Under the pieces are notes generated by a model. It saw nothing but the letters and a program-made list of their open reading frames with translations. It was not told the DNA's origin and searched no databases. A stretch of 31,161 bases of DNA from Ectocarpus siliculosus (taxonomy: Eukaryota; Sar; Phaeophyceae; Ectocarpales; Ectocarpaceae). A program made the position numbers and the translations under genes. Below, in pieces: positions 9,558-20,500 of this stretch. Within the stretch, counting starts at the first letter, position 1. Each line of letters begins with the position of its first letter. The stretch is from the NCBI GenBank assembly GCA_000310025.1, contig FN648495.1, positions 126,990 to 158,150 of the forward strand, given 5' to 3'.

Positions 9558-9811
9558 TGTTTGTCGGCCGTACTCCGCGTACTTATCGGGTATTGTTTGT
9601 GTAGTGTATTAACTTCAGACGGTGAGGCAACGCCCGTACCCAGGGCGCTGTCGTGCTCAGAAAGGAGGAGTGGCAGCAGGGCTGCTGCACACAACAAAAG
9701 GGGGCCCCGGTGCATCATCACCGTACCCCTACCTAAAAGGTTCTACACCATCTGCGTCACACTTGTACGTACGGCTAACATATCCAAACCATGTCCGTAG
9801 ACCCACGAACA
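9558..9811 (-). repeat. 5' LTR of the copia element (254 bp)
   Basis: It reads as identical to the 3' LTR at 4262-4515, with the same TG...CA ends. In element orientation this copy would supply the promoter. I did not find a clear TATA box. Confidence 0.95.
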
Positions 9812-9816
9812 CGGGG
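9812..9816. repeat. Target site duplication, right copy (CGGGG)
   Basis: This is an exact repeat of 4257-4261 directly outside the right LTR. Confidence 0.9.
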
Positions 9817-11370
9817 AGCGTCGTCTCGGCCGAGCCTCGGCCGGCGGCCCCCACGGGGGACCGCAAGCCCGATGCGCGGCGACGGAGGACACCGGACGTG
9901 CAGGGGGCTGGGCGATCTGGTGCCTTTCACGTCTGCCCAAGCGGATTCGGCTGCCTCCGCCTCTCGCGAAAATTTGCCCGGAACTACTCCCAGGAACCAG
10001 GATGCGCCCGCGGACCGGGTTCGTCACGAGTACACGGTCAGAAAAGGTGCCCACCATTGTTTGACGCTTACGTGTCTCGTCGGCTTGCTCCACCTTTTAC
10101 ATGATATTGGTGTGGCTTTTTCCCCCTCCGCTGGGGATTCTATGTTGGCCTCTTCGAATGCTGCATCTACAGTACATGCATCGCACACGGCACCCCGCAA
10201 GGTGGGGGGAACCACCGGTGGGGGGGAACCACCGCACACGAACCCTCGTGCCTCTTCCGCCGTTCGTGAGTCCCATGAGCAGACTCGCGTTTGCATCTCA
10301 CGTCCTTCTCCCCGAAACCAAATCGTCACGTCCTGTCCCGAATGTTCTCATGGTTCCCTTTGGACGTCGAGGCGACTACCCAAGGAGATTGGTTCTTGGC
10401 TGAGCTGTGCCCCGCCTTTCGCTTCCCCTTCTACACCCAGTGCCGAGGACCGGTCATTGACGACGCAGATACCTGCGGCCTATGCCGCCGCAGACGTGGT
10501 GCTTATGCACAGGCGCGGAACTCCATGTTTGCATGCGGTCGCGTGTTCCATTCCTCTTACGTGCGGGCAATGGCGAGAAAATCGAGATACCGGGTGACAA
10601 AATCCATTGCTGTTTGAGGCGTATGTTCGGGCGAACGGGGGCGGACTGGCGGTTGCTCATCTTCGGCGAGAAAGAACGGCCAATGGTATCCCCATTTCGT
10701 GCGGGGGCTCGCCTGAGATGCTTGGGTTCGACACTCCCGCTTTTTGCCGGAGGACCGAAGGGACCTCTGGGGGGACAACATGCGTTCGCAATTGGTCCAT
10801 CTCTGCCAACCAAGCGGCCGTTTCCGCAGGATTCACGTTTCCCGCCCTGCCCTTGCCCACGTGCGCGCGTGGAGGAAAGCCACGATGCCGTCCGTTTGAG
10901 CCTCAACAAGCTCTTCAACCTGGTTCGTAACCGCGACCCCCGCTTCATTCCGTCACGGCCGAAGTTCTTCAAGCTCCACGTGCTTCGACACGACCTTCGT
11001 GACTTCTCGTGGCTATGGAGCACCCTGCTTGCGGACGTCAGGCGAAACATCTTCCTCCCGTACCTCTTGAGATTGCCAGGTGAGACGATTGCGTATGCGC
11101 TTAGTCGCACGCGCGCATTCCTGTCGTGAGGCGTTGGCTGTGTCCCGACCGAGGTCTAGCTTAACCTCGTCGCTCGCCGGCCCGTCTCCGCCGATCACCT
11201 GGTCGCCTGGATGGCGGGGGCGAGTGCCGTCTCTAACGAGCCATTCCTCCCCAAACACACACCCTCCCCCGGCTGATGCCGCGGAGGACGACGCAGGGGT
11301 CGAGGCTAGCCTAGAGGGCGACAGAGGCGGAAGGGCGAGAGTTGGCTCGCGTGACGAGTGCCCGCGTTAG
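9817..11370 (-). pseudogene. GC-rich decayed coding-like sequence, possibly an old retroelement gag
   Basis: Minus-strand frames here read like protein for 30-80 residues and then break. Pieces include SDEVKLDLGRDTANASRQ (about 11.2 kb), NQVEELVEAQTDGIVAFLHA (about 10.9 kb), NPAETAAWLAEMDQLRTHV (about 10.8 kb) and QTAMDFVTRYLDFLAIA (about 10.6 kb). They are charged and helix-prone and interrupted by stops and frame changes. No family is certain; a decayed gag-type protein is a guess from the texture. On the plus strand an open frame continues across the insertion site (see findings). The strand and identity are not settled. Confidence 0.3.
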
Positions 11371-14300
11371 CCACCGCTGGCGTTGAGGGGCCTCCACCAC
11401 GGAGTGCGGGCGTCGAAACCAACAAACAAGTGAGTTTCAGCTGTGTGTGGGGGCCTGAGATGGCGTTGGAAATCGGAGGCGCTCATTTATTCTGGGTCTG
11501 TTGTTGCTTTTCGGTCGCGTTCTATTGGGTGCTTCCATGCGAGTTCCCCCTTAGTGTTCGTGTCGTTCCGCGGAGCTCTTCGAGCCTTTCGTTGCTCTGC
11601 GTTTTTTAATGGGGTCGGTTCATTCGCATCCTTTCGTGCACCATTCTCACGAAACGTATGGTTCCTTGTCCTTATTGCGTGTACGCGAGAACGAGGCGTT
11701 GTAACGAGTATACCATGCGCTAACACTGACGAAGAACGTGGCGCCGCAAGGCTCGTTTCTTGGTCTACCTTGCCTCTGGTACCAGAGCAGCGATTTGGTG
11801 TTGTTAATTTCTCACGCTCTGAAGCGAGTGGTGGTGCATATCTGTTCATACCGTGGGCGGGATGAGTAGGTTTCGTTTGATGCTTCTGCGTAGTTGGGAT
11901 TACCCCAATGCTTCCTCTCGGCTATCTGTGGACTAACCACGGCGCAATTACGCGGGTTCGGGGATCGGTGCGCCCTTACTCTCGCGCAAACAATTTCGAT
12001 ACCGCTCACAATTGTCACACTGACAGGGCTCCCTCACGGATAACTCGGTCTTCAAGTCCCTCGATGGAGCACACTGTGGTCGGCCCAAACCTGTCGGCCT
12101 CTCGCCCCTAGACACACCTCAACGGGACCTTAGCTGGGTATTCTGCACGGCTCACGACAAGGTTCCCTCTCAATCCCGGGAACACGCGAAAAACATGGAA
12201 CACGACTCTCGGAGCGTGCTTGTGGCACCTAGAGACATTCCGGGAAAAAAGTCTCGCTGCGGCGCAGACTGGGCCTCATTCTTCGATGCCTCATTTCAGG
12301 GCGTGCACTAACCCTCTACAGATGTAGACAATAAAAAGGACCAGGTAGCACGGGACTCGGGATTCACTTCTCCATGTTGTGTCCTATTCACCGGGCTAGT
12401 CTGTTTGCACACAGGCCAGCGCACATCTTTGAGGCTACCCGAAGCAGTAGCAGACATCTGCTCGCTCAGAAACAATCACACACTTCGTGCTGTGGAAACC
12501 AGGATGTAGGTATCGGTAATCTCCGTGCATGCACGATCTCGGACGTACGACATAGGAAACCTCACCACAAACCACAGATGGCACCGGGCAACCTTTGCCA
12601 CGCCCACATTCGCCAACGTTCTATTGTACAGCATTGTACAGCAGTGAACAAGCGGCACCGGCTGGTCGCTCGTTGTCGAATCCCCCGAAGAAAGTGTTTT
12701 TTGAATGTGAAGGCAACGCCATCAGGAGAAATTAAATATTCCACCCTTCTGACCTGCCACACATGTGACCGACGGATCATTCAGAAGCCGCAGCCGGATC
12801 ATTAGCCTGAAGAGGTTCGCCCGTCATGAGCCGTTGTGTGGCGTGCCTTGCTTCGGTGGTGCTTTCGCAGTGCCAAAGATAGCGTTATGCTGGGAACGCC
12901 GCCAACACATATTGGTTGTACGCCGCAGCCCCCAAACTCTTTATGGAATGTAGAGCGTCGAAGGAGAATGTACTCCTGCAGACCGAAAGGAGCACTATGC
13001 TGCAGACAGGGAATCAGAACAAAGGTTCGATCCTTACATACCTTCCTGAAAAACGTCGACAAAGCACAAGCGACGTGGGGCACGAAAGCGAAAAAAATGA
13101 ACTACTGTACGTAGGATTCAATGCCCAAATTCGAAAGCTGAGACGACACAAGGCACTTGTTTGTCATTCAATCATTGACCAACAGTTCGCTCGAAGTTTC
13201 AGTCTACCCTATTCGGCCTTGCCTCCCGAACTCGAGTGGTCCGACCCCAAAAACCCCAACAAGGTAACTAAGAATAGGGATGTACATGCCTTCATTTTAC
13301 AATGAGAAGCGTTGGCCGTCCTTCCCGCGAGCATTCATTTCAACAAGCGCTTCCCACCTAGACTACTCAGTATTGCACGGAACGCTCAATAAGCACATCT
13401 CAAACAAATAATGAACAGCAGTCCATCCCAACACCAAACAACAACAGGATGGAGGCAACCAGGATTCACAATAAAGAGGACAACAAGACACCTGCACACC
13501 GCAAATTACCAGCTGGACGATGGTGCGTTAAACACGTCGTCAGGCACACGAGGAGGTGCAAACGGTCTTGGGTCTGCCATTCCCAAGGGTTGGGGTGTGA
13601 GTGAAGAGGAGCAAAAAAACGTTTCTCACACCGTCCAAGCAAATCTAGCCCGTGTAACACGCTCAGCACGACGCGAACGACACGGGGCCCCCTCACAAAC
13701 GGAAACGAAGAAAAGAGTACAGTTGAAGAGCCCAAAGGGGGCATGTCACACTACACAACAAATAGGAACTAAACTCTCATTGAACAACCCGCAAAAGCAT
13801 TTTGATCTAACGAGTCCTCGTTCATCATCAGGCGAAACCCCCTGGGAATATTAAGAATTACAGAATTATGTCTGTTCACTCGTCAGCAGGTTATTTGTCC
13901 TGGAAAAAGATTGGACGGCCGGCCGATGCGAAATGAAGAACACGCACGCATTTACAACTGTATCGAAGGACTCCGCATACTAGAACCCGTTGGGCGTTGG
14001 CCTAGTTTTTGGCCAGCTGCGTAGCGCGGTCATTCCTACTCAAGGAAATACAAACCACATATATGAGCACGCACTAAGCCCTAAGCAATACGAGCTGAAA
14101 AGAGAGGTGGGTGACCTACATCAAACACTTAGAAACCACTCCATATTGATTTTCCTCTCTGCAGGGAGGCCAACATCGCCGTGAAGGAGGGCGATGAGTT
14201 GCCTTCAAGGGTCCGGAGATGACCTCGTCCCCCAGGCAACAAATTGTCTGCCAATCGGCTGAAGGTTTCAGAGAGCCGTCCCTGTGCATCGGCGAAAATC

Positions 14301-14439
14301 TGAGGCGTTCCGTCCAGGTGTGCAGATACGCGACCTCTGCGATAAGAGGTCCAAAAGGAAAGCCTCCCTTCGTCAATACCCCCAGGAAATCGTTGGGTTC
14401 ACAAAGGCAACAAAGCCGGGCCGTGGTGGGCCGTAGAAA
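11371..14439. other. No recognisable gene; includes presumed 3' UTR of the GT61 gene
   Basis: I see no conserved coding motif in 11371-13860. Open frames such as plus 12374-12805 and plus 13411-13854 lack family features. The part adjoining 14439 on the minus strand is the expected 3' untranslated region of the glycosyltransferase gene; no clear AATAAA signal was spotted. An ACAGCAGT motif with nearby TACAGCATTG occurs near 12620-12640. Confidence 0.45.
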
Positions 14440-14521
14440 TTACGGCTGTTCTTGATGCAAGTCTGTTGCTTCAGGGAGTTCCAGGGCATCGTCTGCCTGG
14501 CGTTTCGCCTCAAGGAGATCC
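14440..14521 (-). CDS. GT61 exon 11 with stop codon
   Basis: Acceptor TGTCGCAG; one base completes the Arg codon begun in exon 10. It then encodes DLLEAKRQADDALELPEA, TDLHQEQP and a TAA stop at 14442-14440. The charged helical tail is a natural continuation of exon 10. Confidence 0.7.
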
Positions 14522-17500
14522 CTGCGACACATTTCGATCAATCAAGACAGCAACGGTTTCGGGGCATCCATTGAAAACTTAGCGGTAGGCGGGGATTGGA
14601 CCGCAAGCGTGGGGAGGCCAGATTACACTCAGTGATGGGTTCAGCCGAAGCAAGATTCGACAGATACCCAAACAGGTGACTATGAACTGAGAGGGGCAGT
14701 TTCAACGATATTCGGCCTGTACCAACTCTCGCTTGCCCACTGGCTCCTATGTGCGTGACTCATGTTGAAGTCACCAATTTGGAATACGTTTTTGTCTACA
14801 AATGATTCCGACGACAACTGTTTGTTGATGTGCCTTTGGCGCTGCAGCAAATCCCAACTAAGTCGTTTCGAGAAACTCGGAATCCACAACATACACCACC
14901 TATGGTCATGCCATGCGCATGTTTTTGTTCCCCAGAGACATCGTTCGCGATATGCCCAACCCGATTTTCAGTCACTACTGTTCAGCGCGGGGTATCGTGA
15001 GATGCTGAATAGTCCCGGATTCTAATGCGACAGACAAAAAGCTGCCACAGAACTACCCAAACACCAATGGCAGCTTCACGCAGGTTTTCCGCTTACCTTA
15101 CGAGGTCGATTATTTCATCGATGTCCGGCTCGTACCATGTATGGCATTCTTGTGACCATTCGCCCCCGGGATGTCTAGCGTAGATGTGGTGAAGCTTTTG
15201 ATCGGTCATGGTTGGTTGCAGAAACGTTGTTCGGTCGGTGTGGCATAGAAAAGACGGTCCGGACATTGGTGGTGAGTCGATACCATTGCAAGCAACTATA
15301 GGAGTGATTCAATGCGTCCTTGTCGGCAATAGGGGCATCTATTGCGAACACATACGCAGTTTCATTCCCGAAGAAAGCCGTCCAAGCAACATAAGACGTT
15401 TCGGATAGGGTAGGAGCTCTCTGCACGTCCAGAAATTTTCATAAACGCACGGATGCCCTGCCTTCCGGCGCACTCAACACCGGCAGCAACTATATTTTCA
15501 GAAAGTAGTATTCGTGCAGCACGCTCTGCATCAGCGAAGGGATTCGTAATCCCAACACGTAACCCATTCCTGTACTCAAATACAGTCCTTTAGTACTCAC
15601 CATATCCCTAAGGTTAGTGCGTACCTTCAAGGCGAGTCTCAAGAAGCAGGATGGGCACGATAACGGGGCGATTTCCAGCACCGGGGTGTGCAGGGGCGCG
15701 ACGATAATGTTAGCAAGCCCGGCCCCGTGGGGAGCTATGACCATGGACGCGTTTGCGAAGGTCAGGAGCTGGTCTTGGACGGGATCGGTGCCGAAGAACT
15801 CCACCACGTCGAAGCTCGGAAAGTTGATCTCCAGGGCCTCTTTCACCTAGATCAGCGTTGTATCGTTGTTGGTGTTGTATCGCTCTCGAACAGCAAATGA
15901 CGCTCACAGGATGAGCGTAATGGACACGACATGACATGATGAGCCAGGTTCAACGCGTAAGACGACCGAGAGGAAACAAAAAGAAACACGACCATTTGGC
16001 CGATTGCTGGTTCCGAAATACTCCAACAAAACAAACGACGGGCGCTACTCTGGGTACCTCGACTACGGGCTGTCCCAATCCACCTTGCATGCTTTATTGC
16101 ATTCGTGAGCCGATGCTACTCACTGTCCTTCTGCATTGCACTGTCGGATGGTCAACCAAAAAACACGCGCAGGAAAGCTAAAACGATGTTGCGCATCCAA
16201 GAACCTGGTCCATCATGCGGCGCATTCATCCTTCGAGACCACCAGAGGTTTCCAAAGACTTCGCTCGCGCACCTTCTTCGAGTGAGCTAACCACGTAAGC
16301 GGATCTCTATAAACTTGCTGTTATTTCCCCAGCGTTCTTTCGCTGTCTACAAAGACCGACATTTCGATGTGGCGTACTAAACGCACACGATACCCAGCAC
16401 CGTTGTGAAAGGGATCAGCTATCACGGATGGTGGACCTCCGTCGGCTACCCGAAAGAAATGCAACGACAGTCAGACCGTTGTTAAGAACAAACGTTTCAC
16501 GGGTACGTTGCGCGTACACATACCTCGTCGTTGTTCTTTAGGCCCCGCAATGTGGTGCGCACAACGAGCACAATCACCGGGCGGGCTTGCGCAGGAGGAA
16601 CGCCGTTCGTGGTCGGGAAAAGACTCTGCGAGGACAGCGAGCAGGGCAGTCCGTGGGACTTATGAGCTTCATTGTCAGGAGACCATGTCAACCCCTTCTA
16701 AGATTGGGCGACAACACATGCATCGACACGTTTGAGGGAAAACAAGACACAAAAACAGCCACACATGAAAACAAATCAGCGAGGGAAATTCCCGCCAAAA
16801 ACACGACGAGCAAGATGCACCTGCCCCCATCCGTCCCCAACACAACGATATTTTGCCATCCGCCCACCTGAAGGAATCTGTTCCTGAGCATGTTGACCAT
16901 GTGAGCATCCGGGTCGCCGCAAATAGTACTAGTCGGCACAATCGCTAGTTCTGCGTGCATCTGGGATGAGACGGGAAACGACAAGTATTGCGGATTTACC
17001 GTTGCAGAGAGCGGCTATACGACGGGTAGCTGACTGTGCACGAGTAAGCGTCAATCAGTCGAGCTTACCGGCGGACGGGTGGAAAACACTCAGTGCCAGC
17101 GCACGCGCGGGGTGTGCGTGCTTCGTTGACATGTACGCATCCTACTCGGCCCTGCCCTAACTAACTGCGCTAACCAGTTGGAAATACGAAAATGCGCCAG
17201 TCTCACCGCGAGAACAACAAATAAAACATTCTTCAAAGTCTGCGTGAGTCTCCCGCTACGGAGGGGGGTAGGAGAATCTGCGTGCAAGGGTACAGGCTCC
17301 GGATTCAAGAGTCAGAAGCACATGTGCACGAGCTGAAACGAACACCTATTCCTGCGGTACCTCCCTAGTCCCGATGGCGGTAAAGTTTGCGCCTGTGGTC
17401 GCGGTAAAAATTCATCCACAAAATTTAACTTCAACAAGCAGATTGACGAGCGCAGATTATTTCTCTGCCCTATTGCTGCAAGTCTTGACAAGAGCAACGC

Positions 17501-20500
17501 TCATCCGGTTCATGACATGGTCACCATGCACTGTGAAAGTGTCGGGGGGAAAACACGGCTCGATAGAGCAATCATCTACCGGGGTCCCGACCTCGGCGTT
17601 TCCCCCCCAACCTTTGGCACGGCAGCCACTACGCAACGCTCATGTCGCCCAGCTCGCGGTTTTACTCATGGCACATGCCTGATGCATTGGCTACGGTGCA
17701 CGGTCTTGCCAGTGATGTGTGAAACTGTCTGACGACATGCCAAGCCTCCTACTTGCAACGCGATGTGATACCAGGAGTTTTTCGTTGGCTGGGGCGTCTG
17801 CATGTCGGCAGTCCAGTGAACATAAGTCCTGCAGTAAACACGACAGCAGCAAGACTCATTACCGAGAATGCCTACCCACCTGTTTCATGGCTAAGACGAC
17901 GCGGTCTCTGCTGATTCCCAGAATCTCAAACATTTCCATATGAGTTTCAATCTCATTGGAAAAGCCTCCCTGATGGAGTTTGTCGTGCTGGGAGTAATGC
18001 ATTGCGATCTGCACACAGTTGTTCAAAAGACACGCGGGGCACGTCAGCATCAGCACGACGTCAATTTTGTGTCCCATTGGTACAACCTTATCGTTTAGAC
18101 ATCCGAAATCGACAATGTGTTCGGACAACCTGAACGGCACGGTGAGAGACATCTGCCATACGTGGCGAGTGATGCCATGGACCAACGCTAGCCGTTCGTC
18201 CGGGTCTTGCCGAACTGTGGGCCTGAGCGTGTTAGGAAATGGACATACATATGCCCGCTTACTGCTGCAATAAATAGTTGCAGCATCGCCTGGACTCGAA
18301 GAGCGAGATCTCCCAAGGGAAGGGAATGCGTGTAGAAGTACAGGCACGGATTGGGACCGCAACTGAACCGTCAGTGACAAGACACTAGAACCAGAGCGGT
18401 GTACCGCTCCTCAGGTAGATGTGGAACGTAGACGGGAGGGGGGAAGCAAAAAGCTTTTTCGAAATGACAAGGTTTCCTAAAAGTTAAAGCGCATCTCGAT
18501 CGCTGACGGAGGATTGGATTCCAAACGTAGGGTCTTGATTTTCTTTATTCTTTTTTTTGTTGTCAGTGCCGGTTTGTTGTCAGTGCCGGTTTCATGACCA
18601 TATCCTAGATTGCTCATCGAGGCACGCGTCAAGTAATGACAAAAACGCCCGACCCAGCGCCTTGGGTTTCTCGCGGGCAGCGTGTGTGTTGTGTTGCAAC
18701 GTGTGGAAAACATGCGCAGAGAATCTGTAGAGACGTGCGGTAATAAGTCCGTGTTTTCAGTGAAGCTGTCCAAAGGTGCTCTGGACGGGTCGAAATTGTT
18801 GGGGAACTCTTAGTCGAATGGCGATTGGACCAGTTTTCACAGCCTACGACCAGCCGAGAACGCATAGCTCATCTGTTGTGTATCCATGTGCTGTTTATTC
18901 GCCATGTTGCCAGCAACCTTGAACATATATGGGATGCAAAAACAAAAAAACACGGGAAGGCATGTCGCAGCACTCACCATGATGTCTGGGTTTTCGAGAA
19001 GGACATCCAACATTAAAGTGATCCGCGGCAGATGTTCCACCGTAAAGTGGTAGTAGTTCGGGTTCCACTCTTGGGTCATCACGAACACCTAAGGCAGCCA
19101 CAGGCGATGAGTGTTGTAAATAACGGGTACCGTCGTCGGACAGCGACAGGCGAGAGGGAAACGCTGATCGGGTCGATGGACGCGTGTAAGTAGGAGATGA
19201 CAACGATCACACACCGTAAGTTCGACGATCACAGGGAAGACAACCGGGAGGGAGGCTCGCACGATGAACGGCTGATTCGTGGGCGACCGGCTCCAAGCTA
19301 TGAACCGTAATCGGCTACAACCCCTGTCGATGCAACGTGTACCGTTAGATGTGGCCTTATTCCCACATCGATACGGTAGCTTGGTCGTGCTAAACCCAAC
19401 GCGGAGGAAGCGGTAGGCCGCCTGTACGTCTTGATACCGTGTTCTTCAACTCTGGCTTCTCCCAACGCTACTCTTCCACATCATGTGCAGCTATCGATGG
19501 CCGTAGGCCGGGCACAGAATCAAGTAGGTTCGACACGAAATTTGTTTACTCTTTTGACCTCACAACTACTGGTACATACCAAAACAACGACTTGACGTCC
19601 CCCTGCACATTCCAATCATACAATCGTGCTCGCCGCCACTGTACTACGTCGCGGTATTCACCATGGTGTACGACGAAATCATTAAGCTAACCTGCTGACC
19701 TGCTGAGCAAACTCGTACGCATACATCAAGAATAATAACCCGCCCACTTCAATCGATACCCCCCCTCCCCCCGGTACTTGCCATCGGGATTGGCTTTTCG
19801 TGGCTTGGCAACGACGTTGCAAGCCGATCAGTTCGTGAACCAGGTTACCCCTTTTGTTTTCGCCTTTGTTACTTTTCGATAACCAAATAGTGGTCGAGTA
19901 GATTATGTTGTGCGGGGTCGAGAACCCATACTCCTCGCAAAGGGGATGATCGCATCATGTTGTGTCAAATTGGTCAAGCACCCTCGAGGCAGTTACAAAG
20001 TGCTAATAACTGTCTCTGAAGTGAAAGCACCACAAAATAAATCACGTAGTTTGCAGCTGTCACCCGTACGCAAGGAAGTAAGCACAAGATGCCGCACCCT
20101 TAGCAGGATGCAGCGCACCCTTCATGAGACTCGCCGAATACGTCACGGCGCTTCGCGCTTGGTCATGTGAGAGCTTGGTCCGGTGAGAACCCGGCGTGCT
20201 CCGTCCCGGCTTTGTAGGGATGCGAGGCCAATGGTCTAACGACTACGGCATGCACGACTATGAGTACCCCCCCCCCCCCCCCCCACATGATACAATCGTT
20301 CTCCTCACTGTGGCCGATCAACACTACCGTGCACATTTATTTTTCGACACCTTTTCGTAGCTTTCGTCCTCGGCCTGCAAGCCCTCTCTGGCTTGTTCTC
20401 GAGCATCATCGGCCTCGTGGCGTCTTGGAATATCGCAGTTAACCGGCAGAATAAAATCCTGCATAGGTATGCCATCCCGCCCCGCGAGTAAAATAAAGCA

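Larger units (their letters stand above)
4262..9811 (-). mobile_element. Ty1/copia LTR retrotransposon, full length but defective (5,550 bp)
   Basis: The element is bounded by 254-bp LTRs at 4262-4515 and 9558-9811 and flanked by CGGGG duplications. It is read on the minus strand in the order 5' LTR, gag with two zinc knuckles, protease, integrase, reverse transcriptase remnant, RNase H, purine tract, 3' LTR. Integrase before reverse transcriptase is the defining order of the copia (Pseudoviridae) type. I see no differences between the LTRs, which implies a very recent insertion. Yet the coding part carries two single-base frame breaks (near 8300 and 5226) and lacks the reverse transcriptase palm (junction near 5525-5540). 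It probably moved using proteins from an intact relative. Confidence 0.95.

Noticed and set aside
11371-13860. Plus-strand open frames such as 13411-13854 as genes
   Set aside because: No conserved motif or splice context; Thr/Gln/Asn-rich chance frames.
15175-15426. Alternative GT61 exon 10 in the frame ending CLQWYRLTTNVRT
   Set aside because: It is phase-compatible at a GTGCAG acceptor but lacks family resemblance and ends in a stop. The frame reading LHHIYARHPGG and joining exon 11 fits better.
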